NCBI GenBank assembly: GCA_963727495.1
Contig: CAVSGQ010000006.1
Span: 2,108,001-2,172,000 of the forward strand
Direction of reading: 5' to 3'
DNA length: 64,000 nt
From: Actinophytocola sp963727495
Lineage (GTDB): Bacteria > Actinomycetota > Actinomycetes > Mycobacteriales > Pseudonocardiaceae
Position numbers and translations under genes: made by a program. This document shows positions 25,552-33,842 of this stretch, one piece after another (the first letter of the stretch is position 1; each line of letters opens with the position of its first letter). The notes beneath the pieces were generated by a model, which saw only the letters and a program-made list of their open reading frames with translations, was not told where the DNA came from and made no database searches.

Positions 25552-26705
25552 GCGTCGGTCACCTTCAGCCCGAGCTCCGCCTGGCCGTACATGGCCAGCG
25601 CCTTCTCCGGATCGTTGATCGCGTGCACCCGGCCGGCGTGCGCGTCACGCCAGAAGCGCTGGATGGGCGTGCCGGTCCTGAGCGCGCGCCCGCCCGCGCT
25701 CTCGAACAGCCGGTCCACCGCGGCGATGGCCGAGCTGGTCGCGTTGACCTGGTCGCGGCGGGTCTGCACGCGCAGCGGGAACGGGATCTTCTCCCCGGCG
25801 GTGGCGTGCCGCATCTGCTCGTCGATGTCCCGCTCGATCTGCAGCATGGCCGCGTCGATCTTGCTGGCGGCCTCGGCGATGCGCAGCTGGTTGAACGAGT
25901 CCTCGGCCGCGCGGCCGCCGGTGGACGCGCGCACCCGCTCGCGGGTGTGGGTGACGTAGGCGTCGTAGGCGCCGGTGGCCATGCCGACCACCGGCACGGC
26001 GATCGAGCAGGAGAACACCGAGGCGAAGGGGAGCCGGTAGAGCGGGCCGGTGTTCACCGCGTGGCCGGGGCCGTGGCACTTGCCGGTGTCCATGAAGCTG
26101 AGCGTGCGGTACTCGGGGACGAAGACCTTGTCGACGATGATGTCGTTGCTGCCGGTGCCGCGCAGGCCGATCGTGTCCCAGACGTCGTCGATCTCGTAGT
26201 CGGCGCGGGGGAGCAGGAACGTGCGGAAGTCGGTGGGGGCGCCGTCCTCGCCGAGGACGAGCCCGCCGAGGAACACCCAGGTGGCGTGGTCGCATCCGGA
26301 GGAGAAGCTCCAGCGACCGGTGAACTCGAAGCCGCCGGCGACCGGCGTGGCCCGGCCCATGGGGGCGTAGGAGGAGGAGACGCGGGTGTCGTCGTCGGTG
26401 CCCCAGACCTCGCGCTGCGCGCGGTCGTCGAACAGCGCCAGCTGCCAGGGGTGGCAGCCGAGGACGCTCGCGACCCAGCCGGTGGACCCGCAGGCGCTGG
26501 AGATGAGCCGCACGGCGCGGTAGAAGTCGTTGGGGTGCTGCTCGCGGCCGCCGTAGCGGGCCGGCTGGAGCAGCTTGAAGAAGCCGGTGAGCTGGAGGGC
26601 CTTGATCGACTCGTCGGAGACGCGGCGCGCGTCCTCGGTCGCCTGGGCCCGCTCGCGCAGCGCCGGGAGCAGCTCCCGGACGGCGTCGATCACGGCGTCA
26701 CTCAT
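25542..26705 (-). CDS. hsaA: 3-HSA hydroxylase oxygenase HsaA
   Basis: 387-residue flavin-dependent monooxygenase with acyl-CoA dehydrogenase fold. It uses FMNH2 from HsaB to hydroxylate 3-HSA. Landmarks: LLQPARYGGREQHPNDFYRA, ACGSTGWVASVLGCHPWQLA, GFEFTGRWSFSSGCDHATW and GLRGTGSNDIIVDKVFVPEYR. It is the first gene of the hsaADCB operon. The KstR-type box at 26717-26730 lies 12 bp upstream of its ATG. Confidence 0.93.
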   Translation of the reverse strand: MSDAVIDAVRELLPALRERAQATEDARRVSDESIKALQLTGFFKLLQPARYGGREQHPNDFYRAVRLISSACGSTGWVASVLGCHPWQLALFDDRAQREVWGTDDDTRVSSSYAPMGRATPVAGGFEFTGRWSFSSGCDHATWVFLGGLVLGEDGAPTDFRTFLLPRADYEIDDVWDTIGLRGTGSNDIIVDKVFVPEYRTLSFMDTGKCHGPGHAVNTGPLYRLPFASVFSCSIAVPVVGMATGAYDAYVTHTRERVRASTGGRAAEDSFNQLRIAEAASKIDAAMLQIERDIDEQMRHATAGEKIPFPLRVQTRRDQVNATSSAIAAVDRLFESAGGRALRTGTPIQRFWRDAHAGRVHAINDPEKALAMYGQAELGLKVTDAWI

Positions 26706-26716
26706 GCGCCCAAGAC

Positions 26717-26730
26717 TAGAACACGTTCTC
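26717..26730. promoter_or_regulatory. KstR-type operator upstream of hsaADCB
   Basis: TAGAACACGTTCTC fits TNNAACNNGTTNNA except the last base (C for A). It ends 12 bp before the hsaA start, consistent with repression of the hsa operon by KstR. Confidence 0.75.
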
Positions 26731-26751
26731 GTTTCTGTCGATGTCGTGCCC

Positions 26752-26780
26752 TGTGGACAACTGTGGACAACCTGTGGACA
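26752..26780. promoter_or_regulatory. Cluster of three DnaA-box-like sequences
   Basis: TGTGGACAA occurs at 26752-26760 and 26762-26770, and TGTGGACAC at 26773-26781. The first two are exact complements of TTGTCCACA, the preferred DnaA box of high-GC actinomycetes. Spacing is 10 and 11 bp, about one helical turn, so bound monomers would line up on one face. No dnaA, dnaN or other origin gene is near. Confidence 0.45.
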
Positions 26781-26846
26781 CCCGTCTGGTGCTCCGCGGC
26801 CGACCCGGCAGGATTCGGGCTACGCTCCACGACGAGAGGGGACACC

Positions 26847-27185
26847 ATGGGCGAGCCCGAGAACATCGACCGGCGCGTCACCAGGCTGGAGGGTGAGGTG
26901 GCGAAGGTGCGCGAGGACGCGGCCGCCGCCCGCGTGCTGGCCGGCGGCGCCGACCGCGACGTCTCCGCGATGCAGGCCGAGCTGCGCGCCCACACCCGGA
27001 CGCTGAACGCGCTGCGGGAGACCCAGATCTCGCAAGGCGCCGAGATGCGCGGGGAGATGCGCGAGATGCGCGGGGAGATGCGCGACATGCGCGGGGGCTT
27101 CGCGTTGCTCGCGCAGGGGCAGGAGCGCATCACCGACCTGCTGACCAGGCACATCGACGAGTGCGACTCGGGCAGGGGGTGCTGA
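26847..27185 (+). CDS. Small coiled-coil hypothetical protein with MRGEM repeats
   Basis: 112 residues from ATG 26847. Almost entirely helical and charged: RRVTRLEGEVAKVREDAAAA heptads, then a short internal repeat (MRGEMREMRGEMRDMRGG) and LLTRHIDECDSGRGC with two Cys at the end. It resembles small coiled-coil accessory proteins seen in many actinomycetes; no function is recognised. It is transcribed alone, divergent from hsaA, behind the DnaA-box-like cluster. Confidence 0.6.
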   Translation: MGEPENIDRRVTRLEGEVAKVREDAAAARVLAGGADRDVSAMQAELRAHTRTLNALRETQISQGAEMRGEMREMRGEMRDMRGGFALLAQGQERITDLLTRHIDECDSGRGC

Positions 27186-27236
27186 CGGCCGGCCGGTCCC
27201 TGTGGGGAGGCGTGCTTCGGGCGGTGCCGCGACTCG

Positions 27237-28838
27237 TCAGTCCCCCGCCTGCCGCACATCCAGCGCGGCCGCGTGCGTGCCCGCGCGGCGGCCGGAGAAC
27301 ACGCAGTCCGCGAGCGACAGGCCGCTGACGTAGGAGTTCGAGCACAGGCCCACCGCCGTGCGGCCCGCCGCGTACAGGCCCGCCACGGGTACCCCCGAGC
27401 CGTCCAGGACCCCGCCCGTGGCCTCGTCCACCACCAGGCCGCCCAGCGTCAGCATCGGGCAGGGATAGCCCAGCCGCGGGCCGTAGGAGCAGTCGATCAG
27501 CGTGTACGGCGGCGTCGCCAGCGGCGCGACCAGGTCCGGGTGCTTGCCGAACGCGTCGGGCGTCGTGCCGTAGGCGGCCACCGTCGCGGCCAGGCCGGCC
27601 TCGTCGATGCCCGCCCGCCGCGCCACCGACGCCACCGAGGCGCCCCGCACCCGGGCCCAGCGCAGCAGGTAGCGCATCTGCCACCGCTGGAACCACAGCG
27701 TCTCCGCCCGCAACGCGCGGTGTGCGGCCCGCAGGACCGGCTCGTCCACCAGCAGCCACGCCCGACCGCCGCCGGCGATCAGCCGCGCGCCCACCGCCGC
27801 GCCGTAGGTCGACTCGTCCACGAACCGGGCGCCGGACGGGTCGACCAGGACACCCCGCAGCAGCGCGCTCGGCGGCGTGATGAACCGCCACGCCGACACC
27901 ATGCTCAGCCGGTCGGTCGCGCCGCCCGCCTCGGCGCCCAGCCGGATGCCGCTGCCGTCGTCGCCCTGGGTGCCCAGCGGCAGGCCGCCGCGGAAGGACG
28001 GCGCGTGCTCGCGCATCATCTCCCGGTTGTTGACGAACCCGCCCGCCGCGAGCACCACCCCGCGCCGCGCCTCGACGCGGAAGGGCCGCCCCCACCGGCT
28101 CTCCAGCGCGGCGATCCGCCGGTGCAGCCGCCGGGCCAGCGCCGGCACGTACAGGCCCGGCTTCACCGACAGCCGGTGCAGCCGGTCGAGCCGCCGCCGC
28201 ACCCGGGCGGGCGCCCCGGACAGGGTGCGGCACTCCACGCCCACCACCCGGCCGGACTCGACGGCCAGCCCGACCGCGGCCGTGCGGGTGCGCACCCGGG
28301 CACCCGCCGACACGGCGGCCGCCAGCGCGGCGTAGAGCACCCGCCCCGACGTGCCGCGGCCGTGCGCCCGGTGCCCGCGCGGGGCCGGCTCGGCCAGCGA
28401 GCGGAACGGCCAGGCGTTCTCGCTCCCCGAGTGGTACAGGTAGTAGTCGTCGGTCGGGTAGGAGGTCTTGTACGGGCACGGGCTTGGGTCGAACGGCACG
28501 CCCAGCCCGGCCAGCCAGTCGATCATCGCGGGTGAGGACTCGCAGAACCGGCGCAGCGTGGCCGCGCCGACCACGTCGCCGACCTCCTCGGTCAGGTAGC
28601 CGAGCATCGCGTCGGTGGTGTCCGCCACGCCGGCGGCACGCTGCACGGCGGTGCCGCCGCCGGCGTAGACCACGCCGCCGGACATCGCGGTCGCGCCGCC
28701 GCCGGTGAAGCGGTCCAGCACCAGCACGTCCGCACCGGCCCGGCCGGCCTCGATCGCGGCGCAGGCACCCGCGCCGCCGAAACCCACCACGACGACGTCG
28801 GCGTGATCGTCCCAGCGGCCATCCGGTTCGGGGGGCAT
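27237..28838 (-). CDS. FAD-dependent 3-ketosteroid dehydrogenase-like protein
   Basis: 533-residue flavoprotein of the KstD/fumarate-reductase family. Landmarks: ADVVVVGFGGAGACAAIEAGR (FAD ADP site), GGGATAMSGGVVYAGGGT, GVVLAAGGFVNN, and the C-terminal GLYAAGRTAVGLCSNSYVSG. The C-terminal catalytic segment differs from that of classic KstD (CSNSYVSGLSLAD instead of TYAGPGATLGPAMTFGY). A 3-keto-5alpha-steroid delta4-dehydrogenase or related activity is therefore more likely than delta1. ATG 28838 faces kstD across 25 bp that hold a perfect KstR-type box. Confidence 0.78.
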   Translation of the reverse strand: MPPEPDGRWDDHADVVVVGFGGAGACAAIEAGRAGADVLVLDRFTGGGATAMSGGVVYAGGGTAVQRAAGVADTTDAMLGYLTEEVGDVVGAATLRRFCESSPAMIDWLAGLGVPFDPSPCPYKTSYPTDDYYLYHSGSENAWPFRSLAEPAPRGHRAHGRGTSGRVLYAALAAAVSAGARVRTRTAAVGLAVESGRVVGVECRTLSGAPARVRRRLDRLHRLSVKPGLYVPALARRLHRRIAALESRWGRPFRVEARRGVVLAAGGFVNNREMMREHAPSFRGGLPLGTQGDDGSGIRLGAEAGGATDRLSMVSAWRFITPPSALLRGVLVDPSGARFVDESTYGAAVGARLIAGGGRAWLLVDEPVLRAAHRALRAETLWFQRWQMRYLLRWARVRGASVASVARRAGIDEAGLAATVAAYGTTPDAFGKHPDLVAPLATPPYTLIDCSYGPRLGYPCPMLTLGGLVVDEATGGVLDGSGVPVAGLYAAGRTAVGLCSNSYVSGLSLADCVFSGRRAGTHAAALDVRQAGD

Positions 28839-28847
28839 GTGAAAAAC

Positions 28848-28861
28848 TATAACCTGTTCTA
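28848..28861. promoter_or_regulatory. KstR-type operator in the kstD divergent promoter
   Basis: TATAACCTGTTCTA matches TNNAACNNGTTNNA at every fixed position. It fills most of the 25-bp gap between the minus-strand FAD dehydrogenase and kstD, so one site probably controls both. Confidence 0.8.
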
Positions 28862-28863
28862 GT

Positions 28864-30513
28864 ATGAGGCCCATGGAGTCAGCTGACGTGGTCGTGGTCG
28901 GTGCCGGTGCGGCGGGCATGACGGCCGCGCTCACCGCCGCCCGCCACGGGCTCGGCACCGTCCTCGTGGAGAAGGCGGACCGGTTCGGCGGCTCCACCGC
29001 GCGCTCCGGCGGGGGCGTCTGGATCCCCAACAACCACGTGCTCAAGCACGCCGGCGTGCCGGACACGCCCGAGCTGGCCGCGACCTACCTCGCGCACATC
29101 ACCGGCGACGAGGTCGACGACGAGCTGCGCCGCGCGTTCCTGGACGCCGGGCCGGAGATGGTCCGGTTCGTGCTCGCCCACACGCCGCTGCGGATGCGCT
29201 GGGTCACCGGCTACTCCGACTACTACCCCGAGGCCCCCGGCGGCATGCCCAGCGGCCGCTCGATCGAGCCGCGCCCCATGGACGCCCGCCTCGCGGGCCC
29301 GGACCTCGCCGCGCTCGCCGAGCCCTACCTGCGCGCGCCGACCGGGATGGCGGTCACCCAGGCCGACTACCGCTGGATGAACCTCATGGTCCGCCACCCC
29401 CGCGGCCTCGCCCGGGCCGGCCGGGTCGCCGCCCGCAGGCTGATCTCGCTCGCCCGCCGCCGGCGGCTGCTGACCATGGGCCAGGCGCTGGCCGCCGGCC
29501 TGCGCGCGGGGCTGCGCGACGCGGAGGTGCCGGTGCTGCTGGACACCCCGCTCACCGGGCTGCGCACCGACGGCGGCCGGGTCACCGGCGTCGAGACGCC
29601 GCACGGCACGATCACCGCGCGGCGCGGGGTCATCCTCACCACCGGCGGGTTCGAGCACAACGAGCGGATGCGCAAGGAGTACCAGCGCGCGCCGATCGGT
29701 ACCGAGTGGACGGTCGGCGCGGAGTCCAACACCGGCGACGGAATCGACGCGGGCCAGCGGCTCGGCGCGGCCACCGCGGTCATGGACGACGCCTGGTGGG
29801 GGCCGTCGATCATGCTGCCGCGCGGGCCGTACTTCTGCCTGGCCGAGCGGACCCTGCCCGGCTGCCTGCTGGTCAACCAGGCCGGCACGCGGTTCGTCAA
29901 CGAGGCCGCGCCGTACGTGGACGCGGTGCACGCCATGTACCACAACCACACCGACGCGGTCGGCCACATCCCCGCCTGGCTCGTCGCCGACCAGCGCTAC
30001 CGCAACCGCTACATCTTCGCCGGGCTCGGCCCGCGCCAGCCCTTTCCCGGCCGCTGGTACGAGCACGGCGCCGTGTACCGGGCCGGCACGCTCGACCGGC
30101 TGGCGGAGCAGATCGACGTGCCACCGGCCGCGCTGCGGGCGACCGTGGACCGCTTCAACGGCTTCGCCGCGACCGGGGTGGACGAGGACTTCCGCCGCGG
30201 CGAGAGCGCCTACGACCGCTACTACGGCGACCCGCGCAACAAGCCCAACCCCTGCCTCGCGCCGCTCGCGAAGCCGCCGTTCTACGCGATCCGGATCGTC
30301 CCAGGCGACCTGGGCACCAAGGGCGGCCTGCGCACCGACACCCGCGGCCGGGTGCTGCGCGAGGACGGCACGCACATCCCCGGCCTGTACGCGGCCGGCA
30401 ACGCCAGCGCCCCGGTGATGGGCCGAACCTACGCCGGGCCGGGTGCGACGCTCGGCCCGGCGATGACCTTCGGCTACCTGGCCGCCCTCGACCTCGTGGA
30501 GAGCAAGCGATGA
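28864..30513 (+). CDS. kstD: 3-ketosteroid delta1-dehydrogenase KstD
   Basis: KstD introduces the C1-C2 double bond in ring A of 3-ketosteroids; with KshAB this opens ring B. The protein has about 549 residues. FAD site DVVVVGAGAAGMTAALTAAR, GGSTARSGGGVWIPNN, GVILTTGGFEHN and the catalytic C-terminal segment GRTYAGPGATLGPAMTFGY, whose Tyr and Gly match the KstD1 pattern. ATG 28864 lies 3 bp after the operator; ATG 28873 three codons on is an alternative start. Its stop overlaps kshA. Confidence 0.92.
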   Translation: MRPMESADVVVVGAGAAGMTAALTAARHGLGTVLVEKADRFGGSTARSGGGVWIPNNHVLKHAGVPDTPELAATYLAHITGDEVDDELRRAFLDAGPEMVRFVLAHTPLRMRWVTGYSDYYPEAPGGMPSGRSIEPRPMDARLAGPDLAALAEPYLRAPTGMAVTQADYRWMNLMVRHPRGLARAGRVAARRLISLARRRRLLTMGQALAAGLRAGLRDAEVPVLLDTPLTGLRTDGGRVTGVETPHGTITARRGVILTTGGFEHNERMRKEYQRAPIGTEWTVGAESNTGDGIDAGQRLGAATAVMDDAWWGPSIMLPRGPYFCLAERTLPGCLLVNQAGTRFVNEAAPYVDAVHAMYHNHTDAVGHIPAWLVADQRYRNRYIFAGLGPRQPFPGRWYEHGAVYRAGTLDRLAEQIDVPPAALRATVDRFNGFAATGVDEDFRRGESAYDRYYGDPRNKPNPCLAPLAKPPFYAIRIVPGDLGTKGGLRTDTRGRVLREDGTHIPGLYAAGNASAPVMGRTYAGPGATLGPAMTFGYLAALDLVESKR

Positions 30514-31640
30514 CCAACAGCATCCGGCGGATCGACGTCGGTGCCCCGCGGACCCGGTTCGCCCGCGGCTGGCACTGCCTCGGCCTCGCGGACACCTTCC
30601 GCGACGGCCGGCCGCACGCGGTGGAGGCGTTCGGCACCAAGCTCGTCGTGTTCGCCACCGGGGACGGCACGCTCAACGTGCTCGACGCGTACTGCCGGCA
30701 CATGGGCGGCGACCTGTCGCAGGGCACGGTCAAGGGCGACGCCGTCGCCTGCCCGTTCCACGACTGGCGCTGGGCCGGCAACGGCCGCTGCGTCGGCATC
30801 CCCTACGCCAAGCGGATCCCGCTGCGCGCGCGGACCCGGTCGTGGCTGGCGCTGGAGCGCAACAAGCAGCTGTTCGTCTGGCACGACCCGCAGGGCAACC
30901 CGCCGCCGGAGGACGTGGTGATCCCCGAGGCGCGCGGCGCGTCCGGTCCGGAATGGAGCGACTGGACCTGGGACACGGTCCGCATCGAGGGCTCCAACTG
31001 CCGGGAGATCATCGACAACATGGTCGACATGGCGCACTTCTTCTACATCCACTTCGCGTTCCCTACCTACTTCAAGAACGTGTTCTCCGGCCACGTCGCC
31101 ACCCAGTACCTCAACTCCCGCGCGCGGCCGGACGTGGGGATCGGCTCCAGCTACTCCGCGGAGGGCGTGACGCTGCGGTCCGAGGCGTCCTACTACGGGC
31201 CGTCCTACATGATCAACGACCTGTGGCAGGACTTCCACGGCACCACGATCGAGACCGTGCTGATCAACTGCCACTACCCGGTCACCGCCGACTCGTTCGT
31301 GCTGCAGTGGGGGGTGAGCGTGAAGAAGCTGCCCGGGCTGCCCAAGGAGAAGGCGGACAAGGTGGCCGGCAAGCTCGCCAAGAGCTTCGGCGTCGGCTTC
31401 CTGCAGGACGTGGAGATCTGGCGGAACAAGACCCGCATCGACAACCCGCTGCTGTGCGAGGAGGACGGCCCGGTCTACCAGCTGCGCCGCTGGTACGAGC
31501 AGTTCTACGTCGACGTCGAGGACGTCACCGAGGAGATGACCAACCGCTTCGAGTTCGAGGTCGACACCACCCGCGCCAACGAGGTCTGGGAGCGGGAGGT
31601 GGCGGAGAACCTCGCCCGCCGGGAGGCTGAGGTCACGTGA
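30510..31640 (+). CDS. kshA: 3-ketosteroid 9alpha-hydroxylase oxygenase KshA
   Basis: 376-residue Rieske non-heme iron oxygenase. The [2Fe-2S] ligands are Cys62/His64 (CRHMGG) and Cys81/His84 (CPFHDWRW). The mononuclear iron site is in DNMVDMAHFFYIHF, with a downstream Asp expected near 300. KshA hydroxylates C9 of androstadienedione-type steroids, which causes spontaneous ring-B opening after KstD action. ATGA overlap with kstD and a GTGA overlap with the next small gene make a tight kstD-kshA-orf-kshB operon. Confidence 0.94.
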   Translation: MTNSIRRIDVGAPRTRFARGWHCLGLADTFRDGRPHAVEAFGTKLVVFATGDGTLNVLDAYCRHMGGDLSQGTVKGDAVACPFHDWRWAGNGRCVGIPYAKRIPLRARTRSWLALERNKQLFVWHDPQGNPPPEDVVIPEARGASGPEWSDWTWDTVRIEGSNCREIIDNMVDMAHFFYIHFAFPTYFKNVFSGHVATQYLNSRARPDVGIGSSYSAEGVTLRSEASYYGPSYMINDLWQDFHGTTIETVLINCHYPVTADSFVLQWGVSVKKLPGLPKEKADKVAGKLAKSFGVGFLQDVEIWRNKTRIDNPLLCEEDGPVYQLRRWYEQFYVDVEDVTEEMTNRFEFEVDTTRANEVWEREVAENLARREAEVT

Positions 31641-31945
31641 CGTCGTGGGCCAAGGCTCCCGATCACCGCGACCCGGCCGGCACGCTGGCCGACACGCGCG
31701 AGTTCCTCGACTCCGGCCTCACCCCGGTGCGGTGCAACGCCTGCGCGACCGAGGTGCGGGTGCGCAAGGCGAGCGCGATCCAGACCAGCGTGCAGTGGGC
31801 GTCGGACCCGGCGGCGACCTGCCCGGAGTTCGCCGCGCGGGTCGCGGCCGGCGAGGTGGGCGCGCGGATCGACACCTGCCCGAAGCTGCGGGCGAGCATC
31901 GCCGACGCGGTGGAGCTCGGCCGGCTGGCGGTGCCCGATGCCTGA
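31637..31945 (+). CDS. Small four-cysteine protein between kshA and kshB
   Basis: 102 residues from GTG 31637, overlapping the kshA stop by 4 bp; its own stop overlaps kshB by 8 bp. It has exactly four Cys (33, 36, 62, 81), the first two as CNAC, then TCPEF and TCPK. That spacing could hold zinc or a small iron-sulfur centre, though it is not a standard ferredoxin. I do not recognise the family. The embedded position suggests a maturation or docking role for the KshA/KshB system; this is inference. Confidence 0.7.
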   Translation: MTSWAKAPDHRDPAGTLADTREFLDSGLTPVRCNACATEVRVRKASAIQTSVQWASDPAATCPEFAARVAAGEVGARIDTCPKLRASIADAVELGRLAVPDA

Positions 31946-32975
31946 GCAGCGGTCCTACCCGCTGCGGGTGGCGCGGGTGGTCGCGGAGACGGCCGACGCG
32001 TGCTCGCTGGAGTTCGAGGTGGACGGTGCGCACCGGGAGGCGTTCGGGTACCGGCCCGGCCAGTTCCTGACCGTCCGGATCCCCAGCGACCGGTGCGGCT
32101 CGGTGGCCCGCTGCTACTCGCTGTCCAGCTCCCCGCACACCGACGACCGGCTGAAGGTCACGGTCAAGCGCACCGCCGACGGGTACGGCTCGAACTGGCT
32201 GTGCGACACGATCTCGGCGGGCGACGAGCTGGAGGCGCTGCCGCCGGCCGGGGTGTTCACGCCGCGCTCGCTGGACGCCGACCTGCTGCTGTGGGCGGCG
32301 GGCAGCGGGATCACCCCGGTCGTGTCGATCGTGAAGTCGGCGCTGGTCGCCGGGACGGGCCGGGTGGTGCTCGTCTACGCCAACCGGGACGAGGCCTCGG
32401 TGATCTTCGGCGGCGAGCTGGACGCGCTCGCGCGCCGGCACCCGGGCCGCCTCGTGGTGATCCACTGGCTGGAGTCGGTGCAGGGGCTGCCGACCCCGGC
32501 CGCGCTGGCCGCGCTGGCCTCGCCGTACGCCGCGTTCGAGTCGTTCGTGTGCGGGCCGAAGCCGTTCATGACCGCCGTGCGCGAGGCGCTCGCGTCGCTC
32601 GACGTGCCGAAGGGCCGGATCCGCCTGGAGCGCTTCCAGTCGCTGGGCGCGAACCCGTTCGAGAAGGCCACCCCCGCGCCGCCGGCCACCGGGACGCGCG
32701 GCTCGGCCACCGTGCAGGTGTCGCTGGACGGCGCGCGGCACCGCCTCGCCTGGCCGGCCGACCAGAAGCTGCTCGACCTGCTGCTGGACAGCGGCATCGA
32801 CGCGCCGTACTCGTGCCGGGAGGGGGCGTGCAGCGCCTGCGCCTGCCGGCTGGTGGCCGGCGAGGTGAAGATGTTGAACAATGACGTGCTGGAGGACGAG
32901 GACATCGAGGACGGCATCATCCTGGCCTGCCAGTCCGTTCCGGTGACCGATGCCGTCGAGGTCAGCTACGAGTGA
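31938..32975 (+). CDS. kshB: 3-ketosteroid 9alpha-hydroxylase reductase KshB
   Basis: 345-residue class IA-type oxygenase reductase that passes electrons from NADH to KshA. Domain order: FAD-binding barrel (RCYSLSSSPH near 57-66), NAD domain (LLWAAGSGITPVVSI and FVCGPKPFM) and a C-terminal plant-type [2Fe-2S] domain with Cys293, Cys298, Cys301 and Cys331 (CREGACSAC). ATG 31938 lies inside the preceding small gene. The order kstD-kshA-orf-kshB places all ring-B-opening components in one transcript. Confidence 0.93.
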   Translation: MPEQRSYPLRVARVVAETADACSLEFEVDGAHREAFGYRPGQFLTVRIPSDRCGSVARCYSLSSSPHTDDRLKVTVKRTADGYGSNWLCDTISAGDELEALPPAGVFTPRSLDADLLLWAAGSGITPVVSIVKSALVAGTGRVVLVYANRDEASVIFGGELDALARRHPGRLVVIHWLESVQGLPTPAALAALASPYAAFESFVCGPKPFMTAVREALASLDVPKGRIRLERFQSLGANPFEKATPAPPATGTRGSATVQVSLDGARHRLAWPADQKLLDLLLDSGIDAPYSCREGACSACACRLVAGEVKMLNNDVLEDEDIEDGIILACQSVPVTDAVEVSYE

Positions 32976-32981
32976 GGTTGC

Positions 32982-33842
32982 ATGCCCATCGACCCGGCCG
33001 TCGCCATCGGCGCGGACCTCGGCGAGACGACGTTCTCGTGGACCGGTAACGACGTCCTGCTCTACCACCTGGCGCTCGGCGCGGGCACGCGTCCGGTCGA
33101 CCCGGCCGAGCTGCGCTACGTGCTGGAGGACCGGCTGGCGGTGCTGCCGACGTTCGGCGTGGTGGCGCCGAACTTCCGCACGTTCGAGCCGCCCGCGGTG
33201 CGCTTCCCCGGGATCGACATCGACCTGTCCAAGGTGCTGCACGGCACCCAGTCGATCACCGTCAACGGGCCGCTGCCGGCCGAGGGCACGGCGGTGGCGC
33301 GCTCGCGGGTCGCGGACGTGTGGGACAAGGAGAAGGCCGCGGTCATCATCCAGGAGACGACCGTCTCCGACCCGGCCGGCGCTCCACTGTGGACGACCAG
33401 CTCCAGCATCTTCGCCCGCGGCGAGGGCGGCTTCGGCGGCCACCGCGGGCCGTCCACGGCCGTGCCGGTGCCCGAGCGGGACCCGGACCGGGTCGTCGAG
33501 GTGCCGACCCTGCCGCAGCAGGCGCTGCTCTACCGGCTCTGCGGCGACCGCAACCCGCTGCACGCCGACCCGGAGTTCGCCGCGCTGGCCGGGTTCGACC
33601 GGCCGATCCTGCACGGGCTGTGCTCCTACGGGATGGTCTGCAAGTCCGTCGTGGACAGCATGCTGGGCGGCGACGTCGGCAGGGTGGCGTCGTTCGCGGC
33701 GAAGTTCGCCGGCGTGGTGTTCCCCGGCGAGACGCTGCGGGTGCGGGTGTGGACCACGCCGGAGGGCTACACCCTCACCGCGACTGCCGTGGACCGCGAC
33801 GACGCCCCGGTGCTCGCGGACACGGTGCTCACGCTCACCTGA
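32982..33842 (+). CDS. MaoC-type 2-enoyl-CoA hydratase (ChsH3-like)
   Basis: 286-residue double-hotdog hydratase of the HSD4B/MaoC type. The hydratase-2 motif is in GDRNPLHADPEFAALAGFDR, followed by PILHGLCSYGM (about 186-215), giving the Asp/His pair. The N-terminal hotdog is degenerate as usual. It starts 6 bp after kshB. In M. tuberculosis the neighbour of kstD (Rv3538) is the same kind and length of protein and acts on steroid side-chain enoyl-CoA. It ends the steroid cluster; the next gene is convergent and of different character. Confidence 0.83.
   Translation: MPIDPAVAIGADLGETTFSWTGNDVLLYHLALGAGTRPVDPAELRYVLEDRLAVLPTFGVVAPNFRTFEPPAVRFPGIDIDLSKVLHGTQSITVNGPLPAEGTAVARSRVADVWDKEKAAVIIQETTVSDPAGAPLWTTSSSIFARGEGGFGGHRGPSTAVPVPERDPDRVVEVPTLPQQALLYRLCGDRNPLHADPEFAALAGFDRPILHGLCSYGMVCKSVVDSMLGGDVGRVASFAAKFAGVVFPGETLRVRVWTTPEGYTLTATAVDRDDAPVLADTVLTLT

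Noticed and set aside
31719..33842. Continuation of the Wzy-like frame antisense through chsH3-like, kshB and the small Cys gene
   Set aside because: Hydrophobic protein character ends at about 33.85 kb and the rest is Arg/His-rich shadow sequence; treated as loss of the native stop, not as a giant protein.
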